A stretch of 64,000 nucleotides of DNA, taken from positions 21,469,884 through 21,533,883 of the forward strand of contig CM030706.1 in NCBI GenBank assembly GCA_017979445.1. The letters run 5' to 3'. Below the pieces are notes generated by a model, which had not been told where the DNA came from, ran no database searches, and was given only the letters and a program-made list of their open reading frames with translations. Positions 24,674-35,049 of the stretch are shown in pieces. Position numbers and translations under genes: made by a program. Each line of letters starts with the position of its first letter. Positions within the stretch are counted from its first letter, which is position 1. The stretch is from Akebia trifoliata (Eukaryota; Streptophyta; Magnoliopsida; Ranunculales; Lardizabalaceae).

Positions 24674-24691
24674 TCCCCAGTGGAGTCGCCA
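24674..24691 (-). other. M1 primer binding site, tRNA-Arg type
   Basis: On the minus strand this reads TGGCGACTCCACTGGGGA, two bases (GC) after the LTR end. It complements the 3' end of plant tRNA-Arg (one mismatch to the ACG isoacceptor as I recall it). This is the primer type reported for Ogre elements. Confidence 0.9.
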
Positions 24692-24693
24692 GC

Positions 24694-27044
24694 TGTAGCT
24701 ACGTGGAATTCGTCATTACGACGGCCACAACTACTAAATATTGGAGTCGCACCAATTCATGTACTAAGTGGGTGTGAATGGTCACCCGATGGACATTTTT
24801 CAAAAAATGACATTTTGGAATTAGTGACTCGTGATGGATAAGGATTGATATGTGCTTAGAGATTCGGGTAAGCGACTCGGTTGGAAAAAGGGGAAGAAGT
24901 TAGGCACCCCTTTCTCCCCGCCGAATGGCAGTAACCTCTACGTAACTCGGTCATTTTGTTTTTGTAAAAGAAGTGAAAAATATGCCACGTGGGTGCACTT
25001 GGATAGGGGTTCGCTTTCGGCTCGATCATAGGATCATCTCATTGAAGGAGATGATCCTAATGAATCATTTGCCTTAGGGACTACTCATTTAAAATAAAAT
25101 GAAAGAGAAGAAGGGGATATTAGAAGGGGGAGGAGGAGAGGATAGAGAGGAAGGGGGTGTACTTAGCACCCACCTTGAAGCTTTAAGTTCACCCTTATTT
25201 CTTCTTTTTCTTCTATGCTTCTTAGATCCTTAGTGACATATGAGAGAATGTACCTTTTTGTTTTTGTAGAAGGTTAGTATGAGATTTGAGGATAGATGAG
25301 GACAGATTTTTTTGTATTTTTTCTGTAAGACTTGGTAATACTTGGTAATAATTGGGTGATAATTGGTGAGAGAGGATTGGTAAGAATTTCTTAGTGAGAA
25401 TGGTTAACCCTCTTTGGAAGAAGGGGAAGGGTATTTTATAGGAGTTGGGAGGAGGTTTGGGGGTATAATGGGGTGAAACATTGGGATAATGGGTAATGGC
25501 ATGGTTTTTAGAAGTTGGGGGTATGAAATTTGGGTTGGGATTGAGGGTAGTTTTGTAAATGATGAAATGGGTTGTGTTTTAACCCAAATGGTTTGGATCT
25601 TACCCACATCCATTTGGGTAGAGTGTTTGGTGGGATGAGATGAGTGATGGTTGATGGGAGGAGTGGGGGTGTAAGAGGGTTATTTAGAGAATGAGTGTTA
25701 GGTTGGTTGATGAGGTGAGGTGTGTAGATTTAGGAGAATGGGTTGTGTAAGGGATTGTTAAAATTGTTTTTGGGAGGAGAGAGGGGATGATGCCATGTGG
25801 CAATCATGATGAAAAGATGAGGTGATGAGATTGGTTGATTGGTTGATGGGGATTGTTTGATTAGAGAGAGAGAAATGGGTTAGTTGATTGATGATGAATG
25901 AAGTATGGGTCGAGTTGATTTTATTGGAGTGTTTTAAGGAAGATGATAGGTAGAGATATGGGTGATGATGTGGGTGGTTGATGATGTTAGATAATGATGA
26001 TGGATTAGGGTATATTGAGTATGGATTGTGATGTTGGTGGTTAGAGAATGCGGGTAGGTTAGGTTAGGGTAGGGTATGGGTTGAGGTGATTTTGGAGAGA
26101 GGTGAGATAGGTTAGATGAGTTGTTTAGAGAATGGTGATGGGAGTGGGTGATTGGATGAGGGAGGTGAAGGGTGGTGATGACAAGTGTCATCTTTTGATA
26201 TTGAGGGGTTGATTGGTTGATGTGGGTAATAGGTAATGGGTTAAGGTTATGGGTTAGGTAAGAAGTTGGGTATGGGTAATAGTTAGTGGGCTTTTAAGTG
26301 TTGGACTTGGGTTTAGGAGGGTTGTGGGTTATATACGATTTGTTTGTGGGTTGGATTTTTTTGAGGGAGGGTAGGTGTTGGGGTTTAGGTGATGTAGGAT
26401 TAATTTTGGGTTATGGGTAAGGAAAGAAATGAATTTAGGAAAGAATCGAGGGTTTGTGGGCCTTAAGTGGATTTAAGGTATTCGCGAATTTCGAGGTGGA
26501 GCGATGGAGGATGGATGATGGGTAGGTATCCCAAGTCTCGCTTTTTGAAATTTTCAATTTTTTTATATTTTTCTTGAAGTTATTGATTTGATAAAAAAAA
26601 GAAATGCCACATGTTTGGCAATTTGGGCCTTTTGGGCTCGTTGGAGAATTTTATCAATTTTTTAAATGTAAGCGTGGAGCGGCGGTAGTCGGGATGACGT
26701 GGGGTGAGTCTGGTCCTTTTGATGGATTCTTTGGACCATGGGGTGGTCTTAGGAGCATTGATTTAATCGAAGTTGCCACCTTTTGATGTTTTGGGCCTTA
26801 GAGGCCCGTTGACCCCTTTTGTTGAGAAATTGGTGTTTTGCATGGAGCAGAGTGAATATGAACTTGCCGGATTCCTTTGGTGGACCTACTAACCCATTGA
26901 GAGGTGTTAGAGGCTTTGGATTTTGGCAAAAACGTCAGATCTAATGCTTCGGGCATTCGAGGCCCGTTGGCCAAATTTATTGAGAAAAAATTGTTATTTT
27001 TGGGCCCTTTCGAGTGAGGGCCCGTTCAAATTGGGGTGTTTACA
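24694..27044 (-). mobile_element. M1 5' LTR (2351 bp)
   Basis: On the minus strand it starts TGTAAACACCCC and ends CTACA just before the PBS. It is homologous to the M2 LTR (59745-61978), including the end block with CGGGCCCTC. The middle (about 25600-26300) is strongly strand-asymmetric: G and T dominate on the plus strand, so the sense strand is A/C-rich. No protein is encoded; frames such as 25934-26191 are low-complexity artefacts. Confidence 0.9.
25432..25440 (-). promoter_or_regulatory. M1 LTR TATA box
   Basis: TATAAAATA on the minus strand sits in a GC-richer setting within the LTR. The M2 LTR has TATAAATA at the homologous place (60400-60407), which supports a real core promoter at the U3/R border. 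Confidence 0.7.
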
Positions 27045-27049
27045 CCCAG
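27045..27049. repeat. Probable target-site duplication of M1 (CCCAG)
   Basis: CCCAG directly follows the M1 LTR. In P1 the homologous site is uninterrupted (CCCAGTTCATTATG near 46070), which marks the M1 entry point in P2. The second copy is outside the window. Confidence 0.55.
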
Positions 27050-28539
27050 TTCAATATATCTTTTCTGAAGTCCTTTTCAGCCTTTTCAAAAAAAATATAT
27101 ATAGTCCTTTTCTTTCTTAGCCTGATCACCAAAACCCAAGGGAGGGAAAATCCGAACTACGTTTTGGTCTGATCCCAAAAATCTGGGGTACATAGGCAAC
27201 CTGATAAGTTACTTCAGGCTCGACCACATCAAAATAAAAAATATATATTTCCCTACAAAAAAATAAAAAAAATATAAAAAAAAAATAATAATATTGTCAA
27301 ATAGGGAAGAAAGTTCAAAGAAAAATAAAAAATGCCACACAAGGGGCATTCGAGTTTTTGAGCCTCAAAATTCCTTTCTTTTTATACACAATCCTAAGTC
27401 TACCTATAAAAATCCTCCTAAGTACCGTGTGAAAAAGTAAAGGAAGGTAGCAAAACATGACCAGACAGTAACTTTAGAAGTTCAGAAGAAAAAGAAAAAG
27501 AAAAAAAGAATAAAGCCTACTAGGTTTAAAACCCGAAAATGACGACTTAGGCAAAAATTAAGGCAAGCTCGCAAGGTTGAAAATCCGAAAAGACGATCTT
27601 GGCAACAATCAGAGCAAAGAAAAAAAAGTAAAAAGCTCGCTAGTCTGAAAACCTGAAAAGGCAATCTAGGAAAAAGTTAGAGCAACAAAGAAAAGTGAAA
27701 AAATCTCCAGGGAGTTAAAAAGCTAAGAGCGGTCCGAGCTGAAACATCAGAAATCCGAATAATCAAGTTCAATACTTAGCTTAAACCAGGCACAGACTCA
27801 GAAGTCACAAGTATCTTATCTACGATCAATCTGAAAATGTTTATTTCCCCAAGTAAACCAAAGGAGAGAAGGTGAGTTCTATGATGAGTCTCAAAAGGAA
27901 ATATTTTGTTCTCTTGAGCCTGACTCAAAATCTTCAATAAAATTAATCAAAATTAAAAGTTGAATCTTTATTGCGGTTGTGGTAATCAAATATTTCAAAC
28001 CTTCATACAAGGGGCATTTTTTTTAATTTTGCATGATGTATTCAATTATCTCCAATGTCATGTTTATGGTCAAACTAGGGCCATTTTATTTTTGAGCAAT
28101 GTTAATCCTAAAAGACAAAAGGAATCCCAAACTTAAGGTTACCCTCTTGATAACAATTTTTCGAAAACCCTTGAGGATCAAAAAAAATAAAAACTCAAGT
28201 TTTAAATTCATAAAAGTTTTGGAAAAAACCTTGAGATTCAAACAAAAGCGTTTCTGATCTCATATTTTGGTTTTTTACCTAGAGAATAACTCATTTACCT
28301 AGAGTAGGAGATAAGGCATTCTTTCGTTATCAGATTCAGTAATCCTTTTCCAAATCTATTCATTCCTAGATTCGATCATTCTCTTCTAGATTCATTATCT
28401 TCCAGATTTATTTTGAATCATTCGTTCCTTGATTTAATCGTTATTCTCCAGATTCATTTTCAATCTCATCTCGATTCATTTTAATAATTTTTTTCTAGAT
28501 TCATTCATTATTTCCCAAGATTCATTCATTCCTCAGCCA
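27050..28539 (+). other. P2 3' untranslated region, proximal part
   Basis: There is no gene here. The stretch is A-rich, with polyA-like runs near 27240-27300, short paired blocks of the AAGCTCGCAAGGTTGAAAA type near 27565 and 27640, and matches along P1 46056-48790. It contains the uninterrupted CAAGC site (27564-27568) at which A3 inserted in P1. Confidence 0.7.
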
Positions 28540-28723
28540 GTTTTACTCAGTCAGTTGTCGTCAAGGGTTATCTTGGATTTTACCCAGATGCCGCCAATGG
28601 TTAACTTGGATTTTGCTCAATTGCCGCCAAGGGTTAACTTGATTTTGCTCAGTTGCCGTCAAGGGTTATCTTGGATTTTTCTTAGATGTCGCAAAGGATT
28701 AACTTGGATTTTGCTCAGTTGCC
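28540..28723 (+). repeat. P2 33-bp hairpin array, left part
   Basis: About five units of roughly 32-33 bp carry variants of CCAAG-GGTTAA-CTTGG followed by ATTTTGCTCAGTTGCCG. The solo LTR A2 interrupts the array at 28723, and the array resumes at 29936. Confidence 0.85.
28719..28723. repeat. Target-site duplication of A2, left copy (TTGCC)
   Basis: TTGCC occurs directly before A2 and again at 29936-29940 directly after it, a perfect 5-bp duplication. Confidence 0.95.
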
Positions 28724-29935
28724 TGATGAGACTATCGTTGTTCTTCTCACCGGAGTTAATAATAATCTTACTTTTACCTTACTTGTGGGACAAGTAGGGG
28801 ATCGAACCCAAGAGAAATGAGGAATAGAGTTAAGCTAAGAAGATAAAATACAAATTAACTAAAAAGAATTAAAACTTTTTTTATTTGTATTTTTGAACTT
28901 ATAAGAAAATGTAAAATTGCTAGAAAATAAACTAAAGTAAATGAAATTAAAAGCAAGTAAACTTATGAAATTAAAACACCATTGGAGGTGGATCTACCTA
29001 GAACATGTTGATGAGTAATTCCTAGTTTCTAACCTTTTTATAACTCAATCGTAAGGACTTGGTGTTAGCTCCTTAGATCAGAAAGTTTTGCAAATGAAAT
29101 GAAATAAGGGAACATAAACAAAGTAGAATTCTTTGAAAACTTCCTACTACCAATTATCTAGTTTAAGCATACTTTATCTTGATCTAATCTAAGCATAAAG
29201 TATCTATATTAAGAATAAAAGTGCAAGAAACTTAAAGAAAACTCATAAGCATTTTAAATAAAAGAAAGACATGAAATTATAAATAACACAAGAACTTGCT
29301 CTAGGCTTTTCCACTCTCCAATGGAAGGGAACTTAGCCTAATGTCATTGCAAGAGAGGGAAGATAAGAAATGAAATAACTTTTCTTCATTTCATGGAGAA
29401 ACTTACAACTTCTTCTTCTTCTACTTCTTACAAGACTATTTAGCCAAAAAAAAATAACTAGAAAATGAAAATACAAAAAATAAGAGAATAGGCTAAGAGC
29501 CTTAGATTAAAGGAGTCTTGGATAAGAGAACCAAGATGGGGCCCTTTCTCTAGAAATGGAGGCTCTATTTATAGAGAAAAATGTGTGTAGAAAAGTCTAA
29601 AAGTAGCCTCCACTTTTCTTTGCACAAAAAGACAAAAGGGGAGAATATGAGTTAAGGATTAGGGCATTCCAAAGGATTAGGACATTCCAAAGTGGGTCCA
29701 AATGCTTTTGTCTTGAGATTTTGATTCCAAATTGTTGATTTTCTGCATAAAAAACACACGTAATTAGATTTATCTAGTAAATGAATTTATTTATATATAA
29801 TTAAGCCTAATTAATATGCAACATGGTGTTTTGAGGCTTAACATGATTATTACCTTAATATGGAGAAATAGGTACAAAAATCAAGATAAATAATCGAAAA
29901 ATGTGCGTATAATTGAGTGTTTGGAAACATCATCA
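28724..29935 (-). mobile_element. A2: Athila-type solo LTR (1212 bp, minus)
   Basis: This is a complete LTR in reverse orientation relative to A3. The boundaries are TGATGAG at the left and a slightly degraded TCATCA end at the right, flanked by TTGCC on both sides. No internal region is present, so it is a solo LTR left by LTR-LTR recombination. A TATA box (TATAAATA on the minus strand) is at 29566-29573. Confidence 0.95.
29566..29573 (-). promoter_or_regulatory. TATA box of A2
   Basis: TATAAATA followed by GAGCC on the minus strand. The same box is at 47003-47010 in A3 and 63950-63957 in A4. Confidence 0.7.
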
Positions 29936-30240
29936 TTGCCGCCTAGGGTTAACTTGGATTTTGCTCAGCCAGATGCCACCGAGGGTTTGCTCGGATTATG
30001 CTCAGCTAGTTATCGCCAAGGGTTTGCTCGGATTATGCTCAACCAGATGCTACCGAGGGTTTGCTCGGATTTTGCTCAGCCAGTTACCGCTGAGGGTTTG
30101 CTCAAATTATGCTCAGCCAGATGCCGCCGAGGGTTTACTCGGATTATGCTCAGCCAGTTGCTACCGAGGGCTTTCTCAGATTATGTTCAGTCAAATACCG
30201 CCGAGGGTTTTCTCGAATTTTGCTCAGATTTTACTCAGAT
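29936..30240 (+). repeat. P2 hairpin array, right part (37-bp units)
   Basis: The array continues after A2 with units of 37 bp (GGGTTT at 29983, 30020, 30057 and 30094). The best units carry CCGAG-GGTTTG-CTCGG. The 37-bp period equals the 33-bp unit plus four bases in the GCTCAGCCAG connector. The two overlapping plus-strand frames here are the array read through. Confidence 0.85.
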
Positions 30241-31140
30241 AGTTCATTACTCTTTCACCCCGAGTATGTAGAGTAAAACTCCCAAAAAATATGTCCATTA
30301 CTCTTTCACCCTGAGTACGTAGAGTAGGACTCCTAGAAAAAATAGTTCATTACTCTTTCACCCCGAATAAGTAGACTAGGACTCCTAGAAAAAATAGTTC
30401 ATTACTCTTTCACCCCGAGTAGGTAGAGTAGGACTCCTAGAAAAAATAGTTTATTACTCCTTCACCCCGAGTAAGTATAGTAGGACTCCAAGAAAAAATA
30501 GTCCATTACTCTTTCACACCGAGTATGTAGACTAGAACTCCCAAAAAATAAGTCTATTACACTTTCACCCCAAGTAGGTTGAGTAGAACTCCCAGAAAAT
30601 AAGTCCATTACTCTTTCACCCCGAGTAGGTAGAGTAGGACTCCTAGAAAAAATAGTTCATTACTATTTCACCTCGAGTAAGTAGACTAAGACTCCTAGAA
30701 AAATAGTCCATTGCTCTTTCACCCCGAGTAGGTAGAGTAGAACTCCCAGAAAATAAGTCCATTACTCTTTCACCCCGAGTAGGTAGAGTAGGATTCCCAG
30801 AAAAATAGTTCATTACTTTTTCACCCCGAGTAAGTAAAGTAGGACTCTTAGAAAAAATAATCCATTACTCTTTCACCCCGAGTATGTAGAGTAGAACTCT
30901 CAGAAAATAGGTCCATTACTCTTTTACTCCGAGTAGGCAGAGTAGGACTTCTAGAAAAAATAGTTCATTACTCTTTCACCCGAGTATGTAGAGTGGAACT
31001 CCTAGAAAATTAGTCCATTACTCTTTCACCTCGAGTAGGAAGAGTAGGACTTTTAAAAAAAAAATAGTTCATTACTCTTTCACCCCGCGTAAGTAGAGTA
31101 GGACTCCAAAAAAAAATTTTCATTACTCTTTCACCCAGGT
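30241..31140 (+). repeat. P2 52-bp tandem array
   Basis: About 17 units of 51-52 bp (TACTC at 30248, 30299, 30351, 30403, 30455). Each unit carries TACTC-TTTCACCCC-GAGTA, a 5-bp inverted repeat with a 9-nt centre, and usually a TAGGACTCCTA near-palindrome. P1 has no such array at the homologous place. Confidence 0.92.
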
Positions 31141-31517
31141 AGAGTAAGGCATTCAAATTTTGCTAAGATTATACTCACTTTTGCTCAGATTATGCTTAGT
31201 TTACGCTCAGATTTTACTCAGATTATGTTCAGTTTTTACTCAATTTTTACTCAGTTTCACACAGTACACACACTCACACTAGCACTTTTTAGTTAGGGAA
31301 AATTCTATAAAATTCAAGGATCTGACACCGTTAGTGAGAGCTCTCACTCGAGGACCTAACAACTTTTTATTCGGGGAGAGTTTTACCCTCAAGGATCCGA
31401 ACACCTCGACGAATTACTCAATCAGGCTGCAAAATGAACTATTACTAGTTTTGGCATTCGGATATCGCACTATCTACCAAAATAGATTTACTATCTAGTT
31501 TGCTTCAACACTCTGCC
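31141..31517 (+). other. P2 3' untranslated region, distal part
   Basis: Degenerate TTTTGCTCAGATTATGCTCA-like repeats give way to unique sequence that matches P1 49345-49671. No gene is present. Confidence 0.6.
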
Positions 31518-31526
31518 AAAGAGGGG
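31518..31526 (+). other. P2 polypurine tract
   Basis: AAAGAGGGG lies four bases (CATC) before the LTR start TGTAGACACC. The same arrangement is seen before the P1 3' LTR. Confidence 0.85.
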
Positions 31527-31530
31527 CATC

Positions 31531-33209
31531 TGTAGACACCCCATTTTTGCATTCGCTTGATTAATCAACTTCTCAACCCGATTGCAACGGTTCCCAATGA
31601 TGGATGTTTATTCAAATGCTATGTTTATTACCAGATATGCTTCAGAAATTCGGATCAGGTATCTCAAACTAACAAAACTGTAGAAACCACGCTATGATAG
31701 GAAAACATGACTCAAAAAAATATAAAAATCATTATTTTTCAAACGAAAAGAAGCTTTACGTTAAAAATATTAAAAATGACCAAATTATCAAAATATCCCT
31801 AACCTCAAAACATCCCTAGAGCCTACATTACGCTTAGGAAAACCCTTTTAAACACATAAACTAACAAATCGAAATAAAATAAACCTTTTCGTCAATTTTC
31901 ACCAAATTTGACAAAATTACGAAAATGCCCCTCATAAAGTTCATGACCATTTCTCACAAATTTTTTTATAAATAACAAAAACCAATATTTCCATTGAATT
32001 CCTTACAAAATATCGATTCCAAAACATCTTGGACATTTAAAATGACTTAAAACGCAAAAAATCCTTTTCGAGGGTAAAATGGTAATTTTATAATTTTAAT
32101 AATTAAAAATTATGAAATTAATAATTAAAATATTAATTAATGTCAAGTTAAATCCTAATTAAAATTAAAGTCAATCATGTAAGACTTAAGTCAAAATCGT
32201 AAAGTCAAGTCAATCAAGTAAGACTTAAATTAAAATCCTAAATTCAAGTCAATCAAGTGAGACTTAAGTCAAAGCCCTAAATTCTAGTCAATCAAGTAAG
32301 ACTTAAGTCAAAACCCTAAAATCTAGTCAATCAAGTGAGACTTAAGTAGAAATCCTAATCAATCTAATAAGACTAAAGTCAAAACCCTAATAGAATTCTA
32401 ATTTAACTCAAAAACTATCTAAAAGAAACATAATTAAACTCAAAAACTATCTAATAGAATTCTAATTAAACTACAAAACTATCTAATGTAATTTTAATTA
32501 AACACTAACTCTATTTAAAAATAATTCTAATTAAACACTAACTCTATCTCAAATAATTATAATTAAACACTAACTCTATCTAAAAAGTCCTTTAAAAAAT
32601 CTATAAATAAGGATCGCTACAACCTATTTTCGTATCAAAAAATAAATTCTAGAAAAAGTAGGTCAAAAAGCTTCCCTAGCCTCCCATAAACCCTAATTTT
32701 GAAGCCCTAACAGCTTACCTAACATCCATACCCCAACTTTTATTCAAAAAAATACCTAGAAGCTCTTCAAAAATACCAGAAATTCAAAAAAAAGTCAGAA
32801 AATTCATATCTAAGAAAGTACCTTATCTTGGAGCTCTAAAGCAAATCCGGTGATAGAACGAAACGAGGAGTGTTGTACAAAGAACTATTCTACCAGATCT
32901 GAGGGAACGAGACCGTTGTCTTCGGAAAGGTATATATTTCTTATTTTTTTAACAATTAGGTCTTTTCAGCAATGTAGTCTTATTTGGGAATAAGTAGAGA
33001 CAGACGTTTGCCGGACGGGGTTGGTGCCTAACACCTTTTAACCCCTTAATATGATCCCCGGACTCAGTATTTTTGTAGTAGATTAGATCTTTCTTTTTAT
33101 CCGTTTCAAGTCGATATTCGGTTCCTAGACCGCAATAACTAGGTGGCGACTCCCAAACCTCCAAGGTCAAAAGTGGATCTGCGCACCCCACGGATCGAGG
33201 GCATTTTCA
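31531..33209 (+). mobile_element. P2 3' LTR (1679 bp)
   Basis: The LTR runs from TGTAGACACCCC to GGGCATTTTCA and is homologous to the P1 LTRs. It has a PPT on the left and P3 pol sequence, not a PBS, on the right, so it is a 3' LTR. A TATAAATA box lies at 32602-32609. Upstream of that box is a 39-bp repeat block. Confidence 0.92.
32170..32365 (+). repeat. 39-bp tandem repeats in U3 of the P2 LTR
   Basis: GTCAATCA recurs at 32170, 32209, 32248, 32287 and 32326, exactly 39 bp apart, each followed by AAGTAAGACTTAAGTCAAAA-like sequence. It lies 250-430 bp upstream of the TATA box. Shorter or differently spaced versions are in the other Tat LTRs (60 bp in 44091-45807). Confidence 0.88.
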
Positions 33210-33973
33210 TCGACCACCTCGCCGAGCACCCGTTGCTTGACTACAAGCCATTAAAAGTGAACTTGCCTGATGAAACCATATTATTCACTAAGGTTGAGGT
33301 CAATGACGAAGAAGTTGGTAGGAAAATGTATTTCGACAGAGTAGCTAATCAGAAAGGGAACAGAATAGGGGCAGTCTTGATCAAATCGGATGGGTCCCAC
33401 GTGCAAATAGCTATCAGATTGACGTTCCAATGCTCTAACAACGAAGTTGAATACGAAACATGCATAATAGGGTTGAAAGCAGCACTAGAACTCGAGGTAG
33501 ATGAAGTCGATGTGTTCAGAGATTTAAGCTTAGTAGTCTATCGGACGACTGGATAATGGAAAACCTGAGAACAGAGATTGATCCCTTACCATGATTATCT
33601 CAAAGAGCTAAGCTCAAGTTTCAACAGGATTTCATTCACATACATGCCGAGAGCCAAGAATCAATTTGCTGATGCACTAGCAACACTTGCTTCCATGATT
33701 AGCATTTTAGAAGATCTAGTTATCGATCCTATTGAGATTGGAATTCAAGATGAGCCGACTTATTGCTTACTCGTCGGAGTAGAAGAATTCAAAGAAAAGC
33801 CTTGGTACTCAGACATCAAGGCATACCTCGAAGATCGAGCCCTCCCTTTAGATGTAACTTCAAACGATCAGAGAACTATTCAGAAACTAGCTGGTCAATT
33901 CTTCTTGAGTAACGGTATTCTGTACAAGAAATCACATCACGAGGCATTACTCCAGTGTGTGGCAGAAGTATAA
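33210..33973 (+). pseudogene. P3 RNase H pseudogene
   Basis: This is the RNase H part of a Tat pol on the plus strand, cut at its 5' side by P2. It begins DHLAEHPLLDYKP, then GRKMYFDRVANQKGNRIGAVL (the Gly after YFD is changed to Arg), SNNEVEYETCIIGLKAAL and DVFRDLSLVV. A stop near 33554-33556 breaks it. Then come YMPRAKNQFADALATLASM and the linker to integrase. The MYFDG, EYE, FxDS and ADALATLA blocks identify the second, archaeal-type RNase H of Tat elements. M2 has the same region at 37109-37620. Confidence 0.88.
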
Positions 33974-35049
33974 GCAAAATGACTAATTGAGACTGTACAT
34001 GGTGGAGTCTGTGGACCCCGCATGACTGGTCACATGCTTGCTAAGAAAATCATGAGGATGGAAAACTATTGGTCAACAACGGAGAGTGACTGTTATCAGC
34101 ATGTCCGCAAATGCCATTTATGTCAGATTAATACAAACAAAATCAACGCACCACCATCAAAATTGCATAATATGACTACCCCTTGGCCTTTCTCATTCTG
34201 AGGGATGGATGTCATCGGGCAAATCTTGCCAAAAGCTACAAATGGACACCGTTTCGTTCTAGTTGCTATCGACTACTTCACTAAATGGGTAGAAGCTGCA
34301 TCATATGCCAACTTCACGAAAAGTAACGTTTTGAAGTTTGTCAAGAATAATATTATCTGCAGATATGGGCTTTTTAGTGGATTAGTAACAAACAATGCTA
34401 TGAACTTCAAGAACAACGATATGATCAAGATGTGCAAAGACTTCCAAATCGCTCATCACAACTCTGTATCCTACATACCTAAAATGAATAGAGCAGTCAA
34501 GACAACAAACAAGAATATCAAGAAAATTATCGAAAAGATATCAGTTACGTATAAAGATTGGCACGACATGTTGCATTTTGCACTTCACGCCTATCGAACC
34601 TCGTTCAGGACTTCAACTGGGCAACTCCGTATTCATTGGTATATGAAATGGAAGCAGTCTTACCCGTTGAGGTGGAGATTCCCTCCCTCTGCATCTTAAT
34701 AGAAACATAATTGGATGAAACTAAATGGATTCAAGCTCAGTTTGATTAACTGAATCTAATTGAAGAAAAGCGCCTTGCAACCATCTGCCACGGACAGATC
34801 TATCAGCGATAAATAGCTCGTGCCTACAATAAGAAAGTCAAACCTAAAAATTTCTTGCTAGGAGACCTTATTTTGAAAAAGATTCTACCAATCCAAGAGG
34901 ATGCTAAGGAAAAATTCAAACCAAACTACGAGGGACCATTCATTGTGAAAAAGGTAATGACGGGAGGAGCTCTGATCCTTACAGAAATAGACGGACAAGT
35001 CTTCTCGCAACCGATCAATGTTGACTTGATCAAGAAATACTACACCTAA
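33974..35049 (+). pseudogene. P3 integrase pseudogene
   Basis: This is an integrase that would insert the cDNA copy. The zinc-binding region is visible (HGGVCGPRMTGHMLAKKIM ... CHLCQ), after two stops at 33972-33986. The core has the first Asp (GMDVIG, codon 34208). The second Asp is changed to Asn (VTNNA, 34391-34393) and the catalytic Glu to Lys (NRAVK, 34499-34501), so the triad is lost. Just before the core a TGG is now TGA (34199-34201). A break after RTSTG follows, then a C-terminal part (34855-35049) ending VDLIKKYYT. Confidence 0.9.

Larger units (their letters stand above)
16336..27044 (-). mobile_element. M1: Tat-lineage retrotransposon, 5' part
   Basis: Read on the minus strand this is 5' LTR (24694-27044), PBS, a 2.9-kb leader filled with tandem repeats, gag, protease, linker and RT. 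Element C interrupts it at 16335. The rest of pol and the 3' LTR are to the left of the window. The YVDDM RT, the CxxH-type gag knuckle, the G-patch-like segment and the tRNA-Arg primer place it in the Tat lineage (Ogre/Retand type). It inserted into P2, probably with target duplication CCCAG. Confidence 0.85.
27045..33209 (+). mobile_element. P2: Tat-lineage element, 3' region and 3' LTR
   Basis: This is the 3' part of a plus-strand Tat element, colinear with 46070-51421 of P1. It has the conserved TACATAGGCAACC block (27189-27201), A-rich sequence, hairpin arrays, a PPT and a 3' LTR. Its coding part lies beyond M1, outside the window. It inserted into the RNase H gene of P3 at 33209/33210; the expected duplication TCGAC is seen only on the right. 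Confidence 0.8.
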
